This document shows, piece after piece, positions 1 to 9,288 of a DNA stretch of 64,000 nt. The notes below the pieces were generated by a model. The model saw nothing but the letters and a program-made list of their open reading frames with translations. It made no database searches and had not been told where the DNA came from. This stretch comes from Gammaproteobacteria bacterium CG11_big_fil_rev_8_21_14_0_20_46_22 (GTDB taxonomy: Bacteria; Pseudomonadota; Gammaproteobacteria; UBA12402): positions 20,695-84,694 of the forward strand of contig PCWT01000023.1 of assembly GCA_002796245.1 (NCBI GenBank), read 5' to 3'. The translations under genes were made by a program, and so were the position numbers. Every line of letters starts with the position of its first letter. Position 1 is the first letter of the stretch.

Positions 1-1
1 C

Positions 2-1240
2 GTACTCAAAGATAATTACATGCAAACGCTGGCGATCAGCTACGCCATGAACCGTGTGAGGACTAATTTTGATCTTTACTCGCGTTATTTGTCAGGTTTG
101 GTTCATTCGAAAAAGATCGATTTGGCTTTGGAGGGCTTGCCCGATTCAAAAGCCTTGAGTCGCCGGCAAGCTGAAGGTAAATCGTTTGTCGCGCCAGAGT
201 TGGCGGTATTACTTTCCTATTGTAAGACCTTGCTCAAGGCTGAAATCCTGGGCTCTAAATTGCCGGAAGATGATTACCTTTCCCAAATTCTTGAGGCTGA
301 GTTTCCCGCCATTTTGCGTGAACGCTGTGGCGACCACATGAAACAGCATAGCTTACGCCGTGAAATCATTGCCACTCAATTGGTGAATACGGTGGTCAAT
401 GAAATGGGTGTGACGTTCGTCAATCGTCTGCGTGAAGAGACAGGCTCTTCGGTTTCGCAAGTGGTGCGTGCCTTTACTGTGGCTCTCGTGGTCTTTGATA
501 AGCCGAGCATGATGGACGAAATCTTTAAGCTTGATTTAAAAGTCACGACCCAGGTGCAGTTTATTTTGATGCAAAAACTCAATCAATTGGTGCGCCGTGC
601 CACACGTTGGTTGTTGCGTAACCGCCGTGGCATCATGGACATTAAGGCTATGACGGAGCAATTCGCGGAACCCGTGCAGGTGTTGTCTGGCAATTTGACT
701 AAGTTTTTGCCACAGAAAGATCGCGATTTGCTTAAAAAACGTATCGATAAACTCATTGATTCAGGTGTGCCAAAATCGGTGGCGCATAAGTTTGCAACCT
801 GTACGTATCAATTTGCGGCTTTGGACATTGTTGAAGCCGCTAAAGCCTGCAAGCAGCCCTTGGAAGACGTGGCGCGCATGTACTTCGAGGTGGGCAATGT
901 TTTTGACTTGAACTGGTTCCGTGATCGCTTATTAGAATACGAAACCAATAATCAATGGCAAGCCTTGGCCCGCTCAGCGTTTCGTGATGAGCTGGATACG
1001 TATCAACGTATGTTGGCCGTGAACATTATTCGCAAAATGCCCTCTGATGATATGAAAGCTGAAGATGTGATCGCGTTATGGGTAGAGGCCAACAGCCGTG
1101 TGGCCAAGCGCTGGCAGTATCGGATTGAGGCGATGCGAGCAGCGAATGTTGTTGAGCCAGTGATGTTTTCTGTTTGCTTGCGTGATTTGTTTGATTTGGC
1201 GCAGTCAAATCGCCGCATCACGTTGAGTAAAGTCGAATGA
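2..1240 (+). CDS. gdhB: NAD-specific glutamate dehydrogenase, C-terminal part (5' end outside window)
   Basis: The reading frame is open from base 2 (V-L-K-D-N-Y) before the first internal Met, so this is the 3' part of a longer gene. The protein matches the C-terminal region of the very large bacterial NAD-glutamate dehydrogenases (about 1,600 residues, Bac_GDH family). The D-N-Y-x-Q-T-x-A-I-S stretch, the helical S-R-R-Q-A-E-G-K-S-F-V-A-P-E-L-A-V-L segment and the W-x-V-E-A-N tail are typical. The full enzyme deaminates glutamate to 2-oxoglutarate in amino-acid catabolism. The catalytic Rossmann part lies mostly upstream of the window. The stop codon overlaps the asd start (ATGA), suggesting co-transcription. 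Family assignment is firm; the symbol follows Pseudomonas usage. Confidence 0.9.
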   Translation, partial: VLKDNYMQTLAISYAMNRVRTNFDLYSRYLSGLVHSKKIDLALEGLPDSKALSRRQAEGKSFVAPELAVLLSYCKTLLKAEILGSKLPEDDYLSQILEAEFPAILRERCGDHMKQHSLRREIIATQLVNTVVNEMGVTFVNRLREETGSSVSQVVRAFTVALVVFDKPSMMDEIFKLDLKVTTQVQFILMQKLNQLVRRATRWLLRNRRGIMDIKAMTEQFAEPVQVLSGNLTKFLPQKDRDLLKKRIDKLIDSGVPKSVAHKFATCTYQFAALDIVEAAKACKQPLEDVARMYFEVGNVFDLNWFRDRLLEYETNNQWQALARSAFRDELDTYQRMLAVNIIRKMPSDDMKAEDVIALWVEANSRVAKRWQYRIEAMRAANVVEPVMFSVCLRDLFDLAQSNRRITLSKVE

Positions 1241-2238
1241 GTTTGCGTTTAGCGGTGGTTGGCGCAACCGGGCTGGTGGGTGAAACCCTGCTGGATATTT
1301 TGGGCTCGCGGAAAGCTTTGCCTGAAGCTTTATACCTGGTGGCCAGCCAGCAATCAGCGGGCGAGATTTTGGATGTCGGCAATAAACCTTTTGAGGTTCA
1401 AAGCCTCGAAGATTTTGATTTTAGCTTGGTCGATGTGGCGATTTTTTCGGCGGGTGAAGCCGTTGCTAAGCAATATGCGTCCAAGGCGATCAAGGCGGGC
1501 TGCACGGTGATCGATAACTCCAGCGCTTTTCGCTACGATGATGATGTGCCTTTGGTGATTCCTGAGGTCAATGGCGAACGTCTAAAAACGATTGTCCGAC
1601 CATGTGTGATCGCCAACCCTAACTGTTCAACTATTCAAATGCTCATGGCGATTCACCCTTTGCGTGCGCTTGCCAAACTTGAGCGTATTGATGTGGCCAC
1701 GTATCAATCGGTCAGCGGGGCAGGGCGTGATGCGCTCAATGAATTGGTGATGGAAACGCGTGCCTTGTTAAATATGCAGTCTTACACGCGAAAAGTTTTT
1801 CCTAAGCAAATTGCCTTTAATATGATTCCGCATATTGATGCGTTTCAAGACAATGGCTATACGCGCGAAGAAATGAAAATGGTTTGGGAAACCCGCAAGA
1901 TTTTTGCGGATGAAACCATTGAAGTTAATCCTACCGCGGTGAGGGTGCCGGCGTTTTATGGTCACGCCGAAGTGCTGCACTTGCGATTCGCATCTCCCGT
2001 TAGCGCTGAGCTTGCCACTGAGCGATTGAAAAAAGCACTGGGCGTCAAGGTGCTCGATCGCCGAAAAGACGGCGGCTATCCTACACAAGTGGGTGACGCA
2101 TCTGGCAGCGATGACGTTTTTGTGGGCCGTATCCGCAATGATTTAAATAACCCTTGCGGTTTAAATTTATGGGTGGTGGCCGATAATCTTCGCAAAGGCG
2201 CCGCGCTCAATGCCCTTCAAATCGCCGAGAGGTTATAA
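1237..2238 (+). CDS. asd: Aspartate-semialdehyde dehydrogenase
   Basis: It makes L-aspartate-4-semialdehyde from aspartyl phosphate, the branch point to diaminopimelate/lysine, threonine and methionine. The N-terminal G-A-T-G-L-V-G nucleotide-binding loop (about residues 9-15) and the active-site Cys130 in N-P-N-C-S-T are visible. The length of 333 residues is normal. The start overlaps the end of the glutamate dehydrogenase gene by 4 bases. As in Pseudomonas, asd lies upstream of a fimV-type gene and truA, but here two unknown genes intervene. Confidence 0.97.
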   Translation: MSLRLAVVGATGLVGETLLDILGSRKALPEALYLVASQQSAGEILDVGNKPFEVQSLEDFDFSLVDVAIFSAGEAVAKQYASKAIKAGCTVIDNSSAFRYDDDVPLVIPEVNGERLKTIVRPCVIANPNCSTIQMLMAIHPLRALAKLERIDVATYQSVSGAGRDALNELVMETRALLNMQSYTRKVFPKQIAFNMIPHIDAFQDNGYTREEMKMVWETRKIFADETIEVNPTAVRVPAFYGHAEVLHLRFASPVSAELATERLKKALGVKVLDRRKDGGYPTQVGDASGSDDVFVGRIRNDLNNPCGLNLWVVADNLRKGAALNALQIAERL

Positions 2239-2241
2239 ACT

Positions 2242-2685
2242 GTGTTGCCAGAGAGACTATTTAAAGACGTTGTCTTACCCCCGCTTCTGCTTGCTTTTTG
2301 TTTTTCTGAAGTGGAGGTTTTCCTTCAAAGCGCCTTCGCTTCATTTGGTATGGGTTCTTCTGCACGAGTTCGCGCAAGTATGATCATTTTGTCTTTGCTT
2401 CAAGGGGCTATGTTTGGCGTGTCCTGGTTTAGCTGTTTAAGCTGCTTGAGTTTTGCGTTTGCGACCTTAATGAAAACGTTTCAGAACCCGGTGGCTCGCT
2501 CATTGTTGCAATCTACGATGTTCTTAGCAAACAGCAGGCCGCCGATGTTAGCGAGTATCGCAGTGGCGACCATAGCATTTCTCACGTATGCGGTCAGTTC
2601 TTTTTTAGGGCGTTTGCTCTTTGATCGTTGCTTTAGGTCAGCGCCGACATCACCCTCCCTGAGCGCCCCACGCCTTGCCGGGTAG
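2242..2685 (+). CDS. Hypothetical membrane protein
   Basis: A 147-residue reading frame starts at GTG three bases after asd, with GAGAGG about nine bases upstream. The product is rich in Leu, Phe, Ser and Ala. It has two or three likely membrane segments, around residues 10-20, 45-75 and 100-125, with a basic Ser/Pro-rich tail. I recognise no family. Position right behind asd on the same strand supports expression, but no motif confirms that it is translated, so it may be spurious. Confidence 0.4.
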   Translation: MLPERLFKDVVLPPLLLAFCFSEVEVFLQSAFASFGMGSSARVRASMIILSLLQGAMFGVSWFSCLSCLSFAFATLMKTFQNPVARSLLQSTMFLANSRPPMLASIAVATIAFLTYAVSSFLGRLLFDRCFRSAPTSPSLSAPRLAG

Positions 2686-2823
2686 ATCTTGAGTTTTTTG
2701 AGCCGGCCCGTTTTTCGGCTTCGACTGAGATTTTTTACATAGGCGAAAATAACACTCTCTTAAGATTTCCTTAAGGTTACTTTCTTACAATAACAGCGTA
2801 GAACCTGAAAAGGTAAGAGAGAA

Positions 2824-3312
2824 ATGGCAGTACAATCACAAAAAACAAGCTCAGCAGCTATCTTTGGTAAATTGTTGAAGGCTAGCGTTGCCGCTCCTGC
2901 GCCCAAATCAGTTGACGTTGATAGCGTTATTGGCATATCAGCTGTGCGTCCTAGGGCTTTCTTCGAGTCTGCTCCGGCGGCCCATGATAACGTACAGACA
3001 GTGAGCTTAGACTACTTGGCTGCCTTGTCTGATAATGGTGCTAAAGCATTGTCTGATGCTCAATTGAGCTTCGCCGCTGACTTGGCCTCAAATATTCATT
3101 TGACCCTTTCGCATCGTTTGCAAGCCATTGAGGCGAGCATCAAAGCGACAAACACTAACGAATTTCCTGAGCAGCAAGTAAGATTAGACGAATTGCGCCA
3201 GCGTGCCTTGGCCGCTAAAGAGCAGCTTGCCCTGGTCAGAGACGCTCAAGCTAAAATTCAAGCTCAGTCAGACCATAAAGCTGAAGCTAAGCATGTAGCG
3301 TCACCACGATAA
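2824..3312 (+). CDS. Hypothetical helical protein, 162 aa
   Basis: The ATG follows a purine-rich ribosome site (AGGTAAGAGAG). A plausible -10 hexamer TACAAT lies at 2786-2791, just after the perfect palindrome CCTTAAGG. The product has no signal peptide or membrane segment. The N-terminal third is Ala/Ser/Lys-rich; the C-terminal half (about 75-155) is strongly helical and charged and could form a coiled coil. A clear intrinsic terminator follows at 3342, so this looks like a monocistronic gene. No family recognised. Confidence 0.7.
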   Translation: MAVQSQKTSSAAIFGKLLKASVAAPAPKSVDVDSVIGISAVRPRAFFESAPAAHDNVQTVSLDYLAALSDNGAKALSDAQLSFAADLASNIHLTLSHRLQAIEASIKATNTNEFPEQQVRLDELRQRALAAKEQLALVRDAQAKIQAQSDHKAEAKHVASPR

Positions 3313-3341
3313 ACCAATCCAAGGATGATGATTTAAAGAAA

Positions 3342-3365
3342 GCCCGGCTCTGCCGGGTTTTTTTT
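3342..3365 (+). terminator. Intrinsic terminator after the 2824-3312 gene
   Basis: A 6-bp GC stem (CCCGGC at 3343-3348 with GCCGGG at 3352-3357) and a 3-base loop are followed by eight T. It separates the unknown gene from the fimV-like gene. Confidence 0.9.
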
Positions 3366-3415
3366 ATGCGGGCATTGGTATATGATGAGCCCCTTATTAT
3401 CAAAGGGGTAGCTGC

Positions 3416-4273
3416 GTGTTAAAAGCATTGGTTTCAGCGATTTTGGTTGTCAGTGTGGCTGGTTTTGCTTGGGCCTTGGAGCCGGCGCATTTAAGCCAAG
3501 TCAGCCCATCATCAGCTGATCTTTCGTCTCAAGCGCAAAGCGCTTCTGCCGTATCGGATAACGCGGATGATCAAGCCCTTGAACAGCAATATCAACAATT
3601 GAGTGCTGACAAGCAAACTCTGCAGACCGAGCTTTCGCAGTATCAAGCACAGCACAATGCTGATGAAACCATGATCAGTGAGCTGCAAGCACAAAATCAA
3701 AACCTCACCCAGAGTATGAACAGCTTGCGCGCGACGATGTACCAGCTCACGACTCATTTGCAAGCGGCTCAAACATCGTTGGCCCAACAGGCCAGCCAAC
3801 AAAGCTTGAGTCGCGAGAAATTACCGAGTTTCAAACGCAGTTTAATTGTGCAAACCCATCGCGCGGTGATTTGCGCCCAAGATCAAGATTGTACCTTGCG
3901 GCGTCATCTGGGCCTTAAAGATGAAGACAAACTACAGCCTGTGGAAGTGCAACAAATGCTAAACAGTCGTTATTTTATGCCGGTGACATTATCAGTATTG
4001 GTTTTTGTGGTTTTGCTGTTGGGTTTGATGACGCTGTTGGCCTGGCGTGATCGGCGTAAACAGTTTGAAAAAGGCAAAACGCTCTCGGCGTCTCAGTCAG
4101 ACTATGAGGCGATGGCCGGTGAAAATTTAGCCGATACACGCTTGGATATGGCGCGTGCCTTGATTGAAATGGGCGAGAAGAAGGCGGCGATTGAAGCTTT
4201 AAATGAAGTGTTGGCCTGCGGTGATGAATCACAGCAAGCTGTGGCACAACGTTTGTTGGCTAAAGTGAAATGA
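3416..4273 (+). CDS. Reduced FimV-like inner-membrane protein
   Basis: Starts at GTG 3416 with AAAGGGG about eight bases upstream. Order in 285 residues: signal-type N-terminus (about 1-20), a Gln-rich coiled coil (about 50-130), one membrane segment (about 183-205, V-L-V-F-V-V-L-L-L-G-L), and a C-terminal TPR-like module starting L-A-D-T-R-L-D-M-A-R-A-L-I-E-M-G. That module is the conserved FimV C-terminal domain. Position between asd and truA is the usual place of fimV in pseudomonads, where the protein scaffolds the cell pole. It is much shorter than typical FimV (600-900 residues) and lacks a visible LysM domain. The stop overlaps the truA start (ATGA). Confidence 0.75.
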   Translation: MLKALVSAILVVSVAGFAWALEPAHLSQVSPSSADLSSQAQSASAVSDNADDQALEQQYQQLSADKQTLQTELSQYQAQHNADETMISELQAQNQNLTQSMNSLRATMYQLTTHLQAAQTSLAQQASQQSLSREKLPSFKRSLIVQTHRAVICAQDQDCTLRRHLGLKDEDKLQPVEVQQMLNSRYFMPVTLSVLVFVVLLLGLMTLLAWRDRRKQFEKGKTLSASQSDYEAMAGENLADTRLDMARALIEMGEKKAAIEALNEVLACGDESQQAVAQRLLAKVK

Positions 4274-5055
4274 AACGCTTTGCGCTCGCTTTAAATTACC
4301 TCGGTACAGAGTATAAGGGGTGGCAATCTCAACCGGGATTGTCAACTGTCCAGGGTGAGCTTGAGCGTGCATTGTCGTCTGTGGCCAACGAGCCAATCGC
4401 TGTTTTTTGTGCTGGTCGCACCGATGCCGGTGTGCATGCGGCTAAGCAGGTCGTGCACTTTGATACCACAGCAGAGCGTGATCTTTATAATTGGGTGTTA
4501 GGTGTCAACTCTAATTTACCCAAAGACATTGCAGTGAAATGGATGCAGCCTGTCGGTGAAGACTTTCACGCGCGTTTTTCAGCGACTGCCAGGCATTACC
4601 GTTATTTTTTATATCATCAGCGTAATCGGGATAGCTTATTGCAGGGGCGGGCGGCGCATCACTGTATGCCTTTAGATATTGCTAGTATGCAAACGGCGGC
4701 CGCATATTTTTTGGGTGAGCACGATTTTAGTTCGTTTCGCGCGATAGAGTGTCAAGCGAACACGACGGTACGCACCGTCAGCCGTATCGAATTAACAGCG
4801 CATAATAATCTTTTGTGTTTAGACATCAAAGCTAATGCTTTTTTGCATCACATGGTGCGTAATATCATGGGCACCTTGTTGGCAGTGGGCGCGGGTAAGG
4901 AAAAGCCCGAGTGGGTAAAGGATGTGATCGAAGCCAAGGATCGAACGGTCGCGGGTATAACCGCGCCGGCTGAAGGTCTGTACATGGTGGATATCGATTA
5001 CCCTAAAGTGTTCGATTTTCCCAAGGATCCTTTGTTTCATTTGTTTAATACGTAG
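4270..5055 (+). CDS. truA: tRNA pseudouridine(38-40) synthase
   Basis: Isomerises uridines 38-40 in the tRNA anticodon arm. The catalytic Asp52 lies in the signature G-R-T-D-A-G-V-H-A. H-H-M-V-R-N-I-M-G near residues 193-201 is also diagnostic. 261 residues is the normal length. It overlaps the fimV-like gene by 4 bases. The trp genes that often follow truA in relatives are absent, and murI stands in that place. Confidence 0.97.
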   Translation: MKRFALALNYLGTEYKGWQSQPGLSTVQGELERALSSVANEPIAVFCAGRTDAGVHAAKQVVHFDTTAERDLYNWVLGVNSNLPKDIAVKWMQPVGEDFHARFSATARHYRYFLYHQRNRDSLLQGRAAHHCMPLDIASMQTAAAYFLGEHDFSSFRAIECQANTTVRTVSRIELTAHNNLLCLDIKANAFLHHMVRNIMGTLLAVGAGKEKPEWVKDVIEAKDRTVAGITAPAEGLYMVDIDYPKVFDFPKDPLFHLFNT

Positions 5056-5063
5056 GCGTGAAG

Positions 5064-5885
5064 ATGAGTGCATTACCGATTGGTGTCTTTGATTCTGGTG
5101 TGGGCGGGTTAACGGTTTTAAAGGCGTTACAAGCTGTTTTGCCGAACGAATCCTTTGTGTATTTGGGCGATACTGCGCGTTTGCCTTATGGTACCAAAAG
5201 CCCAGAAACGGTGGCCCGTTATGCCTTGCAGGCCAGCGACGCCTTGATGGCGCACACCCCGATCAAAGCGTTGGTGGTGGCGTGTAATACCGCTTCGGCC
5301 TTGGCTTACGACGCCTTGGTTGAACACCATCAGGATTTGCTAGTCATTGATGTGGTGCGTCCCGGCGCACAAGCGGCCGTTGACCGCTCAGTCAATGGCG
5401 ATATTGCGGTGATTGCGACAGAAGCCACCGTGCGGGCTGAGGGGTATCAAAAAGCGATAAAAGCCTTAAACCCGAATGCGCAAGTGCATGCTCACAGCGC
5501 GAGTGTGTTAGTGGCCTTGGCGGAAGAGGGTTGGTGTGATAACGATGTGGCGGTCGCGGCCGTTGAGCACTACTTGCGGCCTTTACTCGAAGAGGATGCT
5601 GCGTTTAAGCCAGATTGTTTGTTGCTCGGCTGCACACATTTTCCCGTGCTATTGCCAGCCATTGAGATGGTGATTAATGAATCGATTCATATCGTCGACT
5701 CTGCCACAGCCACGGCCATGTCGGTGGCCAGACAATTGGCAGAAGCCAATTTGCTGTGTGCCAATGGCGTATCAAAAACCGATTTTTTGGTCACGGATTC
5801 ACCGGCGCGTTTTGCGCGTGTGGCCAAACAATTTCTGGGTGTGACATTGTCTGAAAGTGATGTGCAGACCTGTCACCTTGGTTGA
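5064..5885 (+). CDS. murI: Glutamate racemase
   Basis: Provides D-glutamate for peptidoglycan. N-terminal G-V-F-D-S-G-V-G-G-L-T, catalytic Cys74 in V-A-C-N-T-A-S and Cys190 in L-G-C-T-H-F-P are all present, so both acid/base cysteines are intact. I chose ATG 5064 (AGG about seven bases upstream, protein begins M-S-A-L-P-I-G-V-F-D) over the in-frame GTG at 5058. It lies 8 bases downstream of truA on the same strand, probably in one transcript. Confidence 0.95.
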   Translation: MSALPIGVFDSGVGGLTVLKALQAVLPNESFVYLGDTARLPYGTKSPETVARYALQASDALMAHTPIKALVVACNTASALAYDALVEHHQDLLVIDVVRPGAQAAVDRSVNGDIAVIATEATVRAEGYQKAIKALNPNAQVHAHSASVLVALAEEGWCDNDVAVAAVEHYLRPLLEEDAAFKPDCLLLGCTHFPVLLPAIEMVINESIHIVDSATATAMSVARQLAEANLLCANGVSKTDFLVTDSPARFARVAKQFLGVTLSESDVQTCHLG

Positions 5886-5911
5886 AATCCTATCAAGGAT
5901 AGTGCTAAAGT
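5882..5911 (+). promoter_or_regulatory. Candidate sigma-70 promoter upstream of accD
   Basis: TTGAAA (5882-5887) and TAAAGT (5906-5911) are separated by 18 bases. The accD ATG lies 24 bases downstream. The match is moderate, and the upstream gene could also read through. Confidence 0.4.
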
Positions 5912-5934
5912 TTCAAAAAATGTCGAGGTAAGAC

Positions 5935-6795
5935 ATGAGCTGGATAAAAAAACTGATTCCCTCTAAAGTGCGAACGAATGCAAGCCATAAGCGCAACATT
6001 CCTGAAGGTGTGTGGTGTAAGTGTGATAAATGCAAATCCGTACTGTATAGCGAAGAGCTCAATAAAAGTGAACAGGTTTGTCCACGTTGTGGGTATCATC
6101 AATACATCAGTGCGCGTGATCGCTTAAAAAATTTTTTTGATCAAGGTCAATTTCAAGAAATTGCGGCCGACGTTGAAGCGGTTGATCGCTTGAAATTTAA
6201 AGACAGTAAGAAGTATAAAGATCGCCTTTTGGCCGCTCAAAAACTCACCGGGGAAAAAGAAGCTTTGGTGTGTGGTCTAGGTAAACTTAAGCACATGTCA
6301 TTGGTGGCGTGCGCCTTTGAGTACAAGTTTATTGGCGGCTCGATGGGCTCTGCTGTGGGCGAGCGTTTTGTTCAAGGTATTAATCAGGCCTTAAAACACC
6401 AGGTGCCTTTTGTGTGTTTCAGTGTGAGTGGTGGTGCTCGCATGCAAGAGGGCTTGGTTTCTTTGATGCAAATGGCAAAAACCAGCGCGGCGTTGAAAAA
6501 ACTTGCTAATGCCAAATTGCCGTATATTTCTGTGCTCACGAACCCAACCATGGGTGGGGTGTCAGCCAGTCTCGCGATGCTGGGCGATGTGATTTTGGCT
6601 GAACCGAATGCCTTAATCGGCTTTGCAGGGCCTCGTGTGATCGCACAAACGGTGCGTGAAACCTTACCACCGGGGTTTCAGCGCAGTGAATTTTTGCTTG
6701 AGCACGGCCATATTGATGCGATTGTTGATCGCCGAGAAATGCGCGATGAAGTGGCTGCCTTGTTAGCAAAAATGATGCATCAGAAAACCGCTTAG
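5935..6795 (+). CDS. accD: Acetyl-CoA carboxylase, carboxyltransferase subunit beta
   Basis: With AccA it transfers the carboxyl group from biotin to acetyl-CoA, making malonyl-CoA for fatty-acid synthesis. The N-terminal four-Cys zinc ribbon is intact (Cys30, Cys33, Cys49, Cys52). The crotonase-fold segments [12 protein letters not shown] and P-T-M-G-G-V-S-A-S are clear. 286 residues is the usual size. accD-folC-SPOR-cvpA is a conserved gammaproteobacterial order. Confidence 0.97.
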   Translation: MSWIKKLIPSKVRTNASHKRNIPEGVWCKCDKCKSVLYSEELNKSEQVCPRCGYHQYISARDRLKNFFDQGQFQEIAADVEAVDRLKFKDSKKYKDRLLAAQKLTGEKEALVCGLGKLKHMSLVACAFEYKFIGGSMGSAVGERFVQGINQALKHQVPFVCFSVSGGARMQEGLVSLMQMAKTSAALKKLANAKLPYISVLTNPTMGGVSASLAMLGDVILAEPNALIGFAGPRVIAQTVRETLPPGFQRSEFLLEHGHIDAIVDRREMRDEVAALLAKMMHQKTA

Positions 6796-6808
6796 AGCAT
6801 TTTGTTGC

Positions 6809-8017
6809 ATGAATACAAAGCTCGATGAGTTATTAAACCCCCTTGAGGTTCACCCGCGATGGCCGTTTGATCGGCTCAAACAGTTTGCCGCTGAAAAATC
6901 TCTTAATTATCTGGATGCTTATGTGGTAGCAGTGACCGGCACCAACGGTAAAGGTTCCATGGTTGCAGCGCTTGAAGCGTTGTGTATTGCGAAAGGTTTG
7001 CGTGTAGCCAGTTTTTCTTCACCGCATTTGCTGTCAGTGACTGAGCGTATTCGTTTTCAAGGTCAGCCAGTTTCTGAATCCTCTCTCTTGGCCGCACTTA
7101 AGACCGTTTTGCCTTTGGCGGATGAATTGGGGTATTTTACGGCTTTGTTTTTTACGGCGATCATTTTGTTTCAAGCTCAGAAACTCGATGTGGTGATTTT
7201 GGAGGTCGGTGTGGGTGGCCGCTTGGACCCGATTAATATTGTTGATGCTGATCTCTGTATCATCACGCAAGTGGCCTTGGATCACCGCGAAGTGCTCGGT
7301 GATACCCGTGATGCGATTGCCTACGAAAAGGCTGGTTTAATGCGAAAAGGCGCTTGGTGTGTGTTTTGCGAAGCGGATCGCCCTAAGATGGTTGATGACG
7401 AAGCACGACGGATCGGTGCGAAGCTTGTATGTTTGGGGCGCGATTTTAAGGTTACTCAATCTTACGGGGCGAAAAGTTTTTCGGATGAATTGATGGCATC
7501 AGTTTTGGCAATTAATAAACGTTGGCCATTGACCCTTGACGAGAATACGGTCGTTAAAACTTTGTTAAATATCCAACCGCTTGGGCGCTGCCAACTGCTG
7601 GATACCGAGCCTAAAATACTGCTCGATGTAGCGCATAATCCTGCAGCCTGTGAGCGCTTAGCTCTGCGCTTAAAGGCGCGTGGTCTGTCGCCTGATGTGA
7701 CCTTGTGCCAGTTTAAGGGCAACAAAGCGGTTGCGGAGAGTTTAGGGTTTTTGCGCGATCAGCTGGGTGAGGTGTTTGTTTTCCCTAAATTGGGAGAGAA
7801 AATGTTGCCGCCCGAGGCTATGCAAGCTGTATTGCATGATGTCGGCATTGCAGCTATCAGGCCGTTTTCAAAGCTAGAAATAGCCTTCGATGAGGCGCTT
7901 AGCCGGGCGCCTAAAGACGGCGTAATTCTCGTCTTTGGCTCTTTTCTCTTGGTCGGCGCTGTGATAGCTTTGTTAAAAGGGAGGGGCTTATGGATTACAA
8001 AACCAAACGCCGTTTAG
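6809..8017 (+). CDS. folC: Bifunctional dihydrofolate synthase/folylpolyglutamate synthase
   Basis: Adds glutamate to dihydropteroate and to tetrahydrofolates. It has the Mur-ligase-type ATP loop T-G-T-N-G-K-G-S (about 43-50), the S-S-P-H-L segment and the later L-D-V-A-H-N-P motif. 402 residues is normal. The 3' end overlaps the next gene by 28 bases, implying translational coupling. Confidence 0.96.
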   Translation: MNTKLDELLNPLEVHPRWPFDRLKQFAAEKSLNYLDAYVVAVTGTNGKGSMVAALEALCIAKGLRVASFSSPHLLSVTERIRFQGQPVSESSLLAALKTVLPLADELGYFTALFFTAIILFQAQKLDVVILEVGVGGRLDPINIVDADLCIITQVALDHREVLGDTRDAIAYEKAGLMRKGAWCVFCEADRPKMVDDEARRIGAKLVCLGRDFKVTQSYGAKSFSDELMASVLAINKRWPLTLDENTVVKTLLNIQPLGRCQLLDTEPKILLDVAHNPAACERLALRLKARGLSPDVTLCQFKGNKAVAESLGFLRDQLGEVFVFPKLGEKMLPPEAMQAVLHDVGIAAIRPFSKLEIAFDEALSRAPKDGVILVFGSFLLVGAVIALLKGRGLWITKPNAV

Positions 8018-8793
8018 TGGTTGCCATTATTATCATCGCCTTGGCGGTGATTTTCTTGCCAGCGTGGTTTGGCTCGCGTAAGCAACCGGTGGCAACGAGT
8101 TTTAAGGAAGTGCCGAATCAGCCTGCTGTGCAAAAACCGGATGCGATCAAAAATCAAGCCCCTGAAACGATTGCGAAGAACTTTCAAGCGCAAGGTCCCG
8201 TGGTTCCAGAATCACCATTAAATAACAAAGTACCTGCCACGCCTGAAGTTCAGTCGAAGCCAGCGCCTGCAGCTGCAGCAGCGCAGCTTAAAATACCGGT
8301 GCCCGCTAAAGCCGTGGCGGCCACTCAGGCTAAACCCGTCAAACCGATTAAAAAGCTCGCTGAGACTCAAGATCAAACCCCAGTGGTCGATGATTTTTCC
8401 GGCACGGGTGGTTCAGACTCCGTTCAGATTCACGAAGATGCTTTGGCGCATTTGCCGAATATTTCTGTTCGAAAAAATGATGCGACAAGCGAGAATGTCG
8501 TGGATTATCATCAGCGCGAAAAATTGGCTAAGGCTCAGAATCATGCTTTTGTGATTCAACTCGCGAGCTTTAATTCGCCTGTGCCGGGAAGACAGTTGGT
8601 GGCTAAGCTTCGAGAGGCGGGTTATGTGGCCTTTATGCAAACTGCTGAAATTCATAGCAAGCAAAAGCATCGCGTGTACGTTGGGCCGTTTACACAGTTA
8701 CAGCAAGCAGAAGCTATGTTGCATATCATTGATAAAAAGCTGCACATGCACGGTTATGTGCATGACTTTAAACCTACAGTGATGATTCCCTAA
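7990..8793 (+). CDS. SPOR-domain inner-membrane protein (DedD-like)
   Basis: A bitopic protein of 267 residues. It has a short cytoplasmic start, one membrane helix (about 8-27), a long Pro/Ala/Lys-rich periplasmic linker (about 30-170) and a C-terminal SPOR domain (about 178-262) with F-V-I-Q-L-A-S-F and V-Y-V-G-P-F motifs. SPOR domains bind glycan strands lacking stem peptides at the division septum. Overlap with folC and cvpA matches the folC-dedD-cvpA order of Gammaproteobacteria, so this is the positional counterpart of dedD. Confidence 0.88.
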   Translation: MDYKTKRRLVVAIIIIALAVIFLPAWFGSRKQPVATSFKEVPNQPAVQKPDAIKNQAPETIAKNFQAQGPVVPESPLNNKVPATPEVQSKPAPAAAAAQLKIPVPAKAVAATQAKPVKPIKKLAETQDQTPVVDDFSGTGGSDSVQIHEDALAHLPNISVRKNDATSENVVDYHQREKLAKAQNHAFVIQLASFNSPVPGRQLVAKLREAGYVAFMQTAEIHSKQKHRVYVGPFTQLQQAEAMLHIIDKKLHMHGYVHDFKPTVMIP

Positions 8794-9275
8794 TGGCAAC
8801 GTTTGATATTGTTTTACTCGTCATTGTGCTCCTATTTGGCGTGCTTGGTTTTATTCGTGGCTTTGTTAAGCAGCTGATTGTGACCCTGGTGTGGTTTGTT
8901 GGTTTCGGGCTTGCGATCGTGTTCACACAAACCTTGGCAGCGCATACCGGCAAATACATTCATAATCCAGACATTAATCAAACAGTGGCTTTCTTGTTGA
9001 TTTTCTTTGCCACTTGGATTGTTGGCACGATCATTAAGCTGATTATCGTCAGTGGACTGGGTGGTTTGAGTTCGAGCACGGGTGGACGATTTGTAGGTTT
9101 TGTGCTGGGTTTGCTTGAGGGCGCGAGTTTATGTGTGTTGCTTATTTTTATCATTCAAAATTCAAACCAGCAAACGGCAAATTGGTTTAACACGGCCATG
9201 CTGGTTCCACCTTTGGAACATGCAGCCGCTTGGATGCAGCACTTTGCGTTTAAAGCTGTTGCCGCTAAACCTTAA
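8793..9275 (+). CDS. cvpA: CvpA family inner-membrane protein
   Basis: 160 residues with about four membrane helices and the family start F-D-I-V-L-L-V-I-V-L-L-F-G-V-L-G-F-I-R-G-F. CvpA is linked to colicin V production and envelope homeostasis; its molecular role is not settled. The start overlaps the SPOR gene stop (TAATG). purF, the usual next gene, is missing; a repeat element follows at once. Confidence 0.93.
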   Translation: MATFDIVLLVIVLLFGVLGFIRGFVKQLIVTLVWFVGFGLAIVFTQTLAAHTGKYIHNPDINQTVAFLLIFFATWIVGTIIKLIIVSGLGGLSSSTGGRFVGFVLGLLEGASLCVLLIFIIQNSNQQTANWFNTAMLVPPLEHAAAWMQHFAFKAVAAKP

Positions 9276-9288
9276 TTCAATTTTATAG

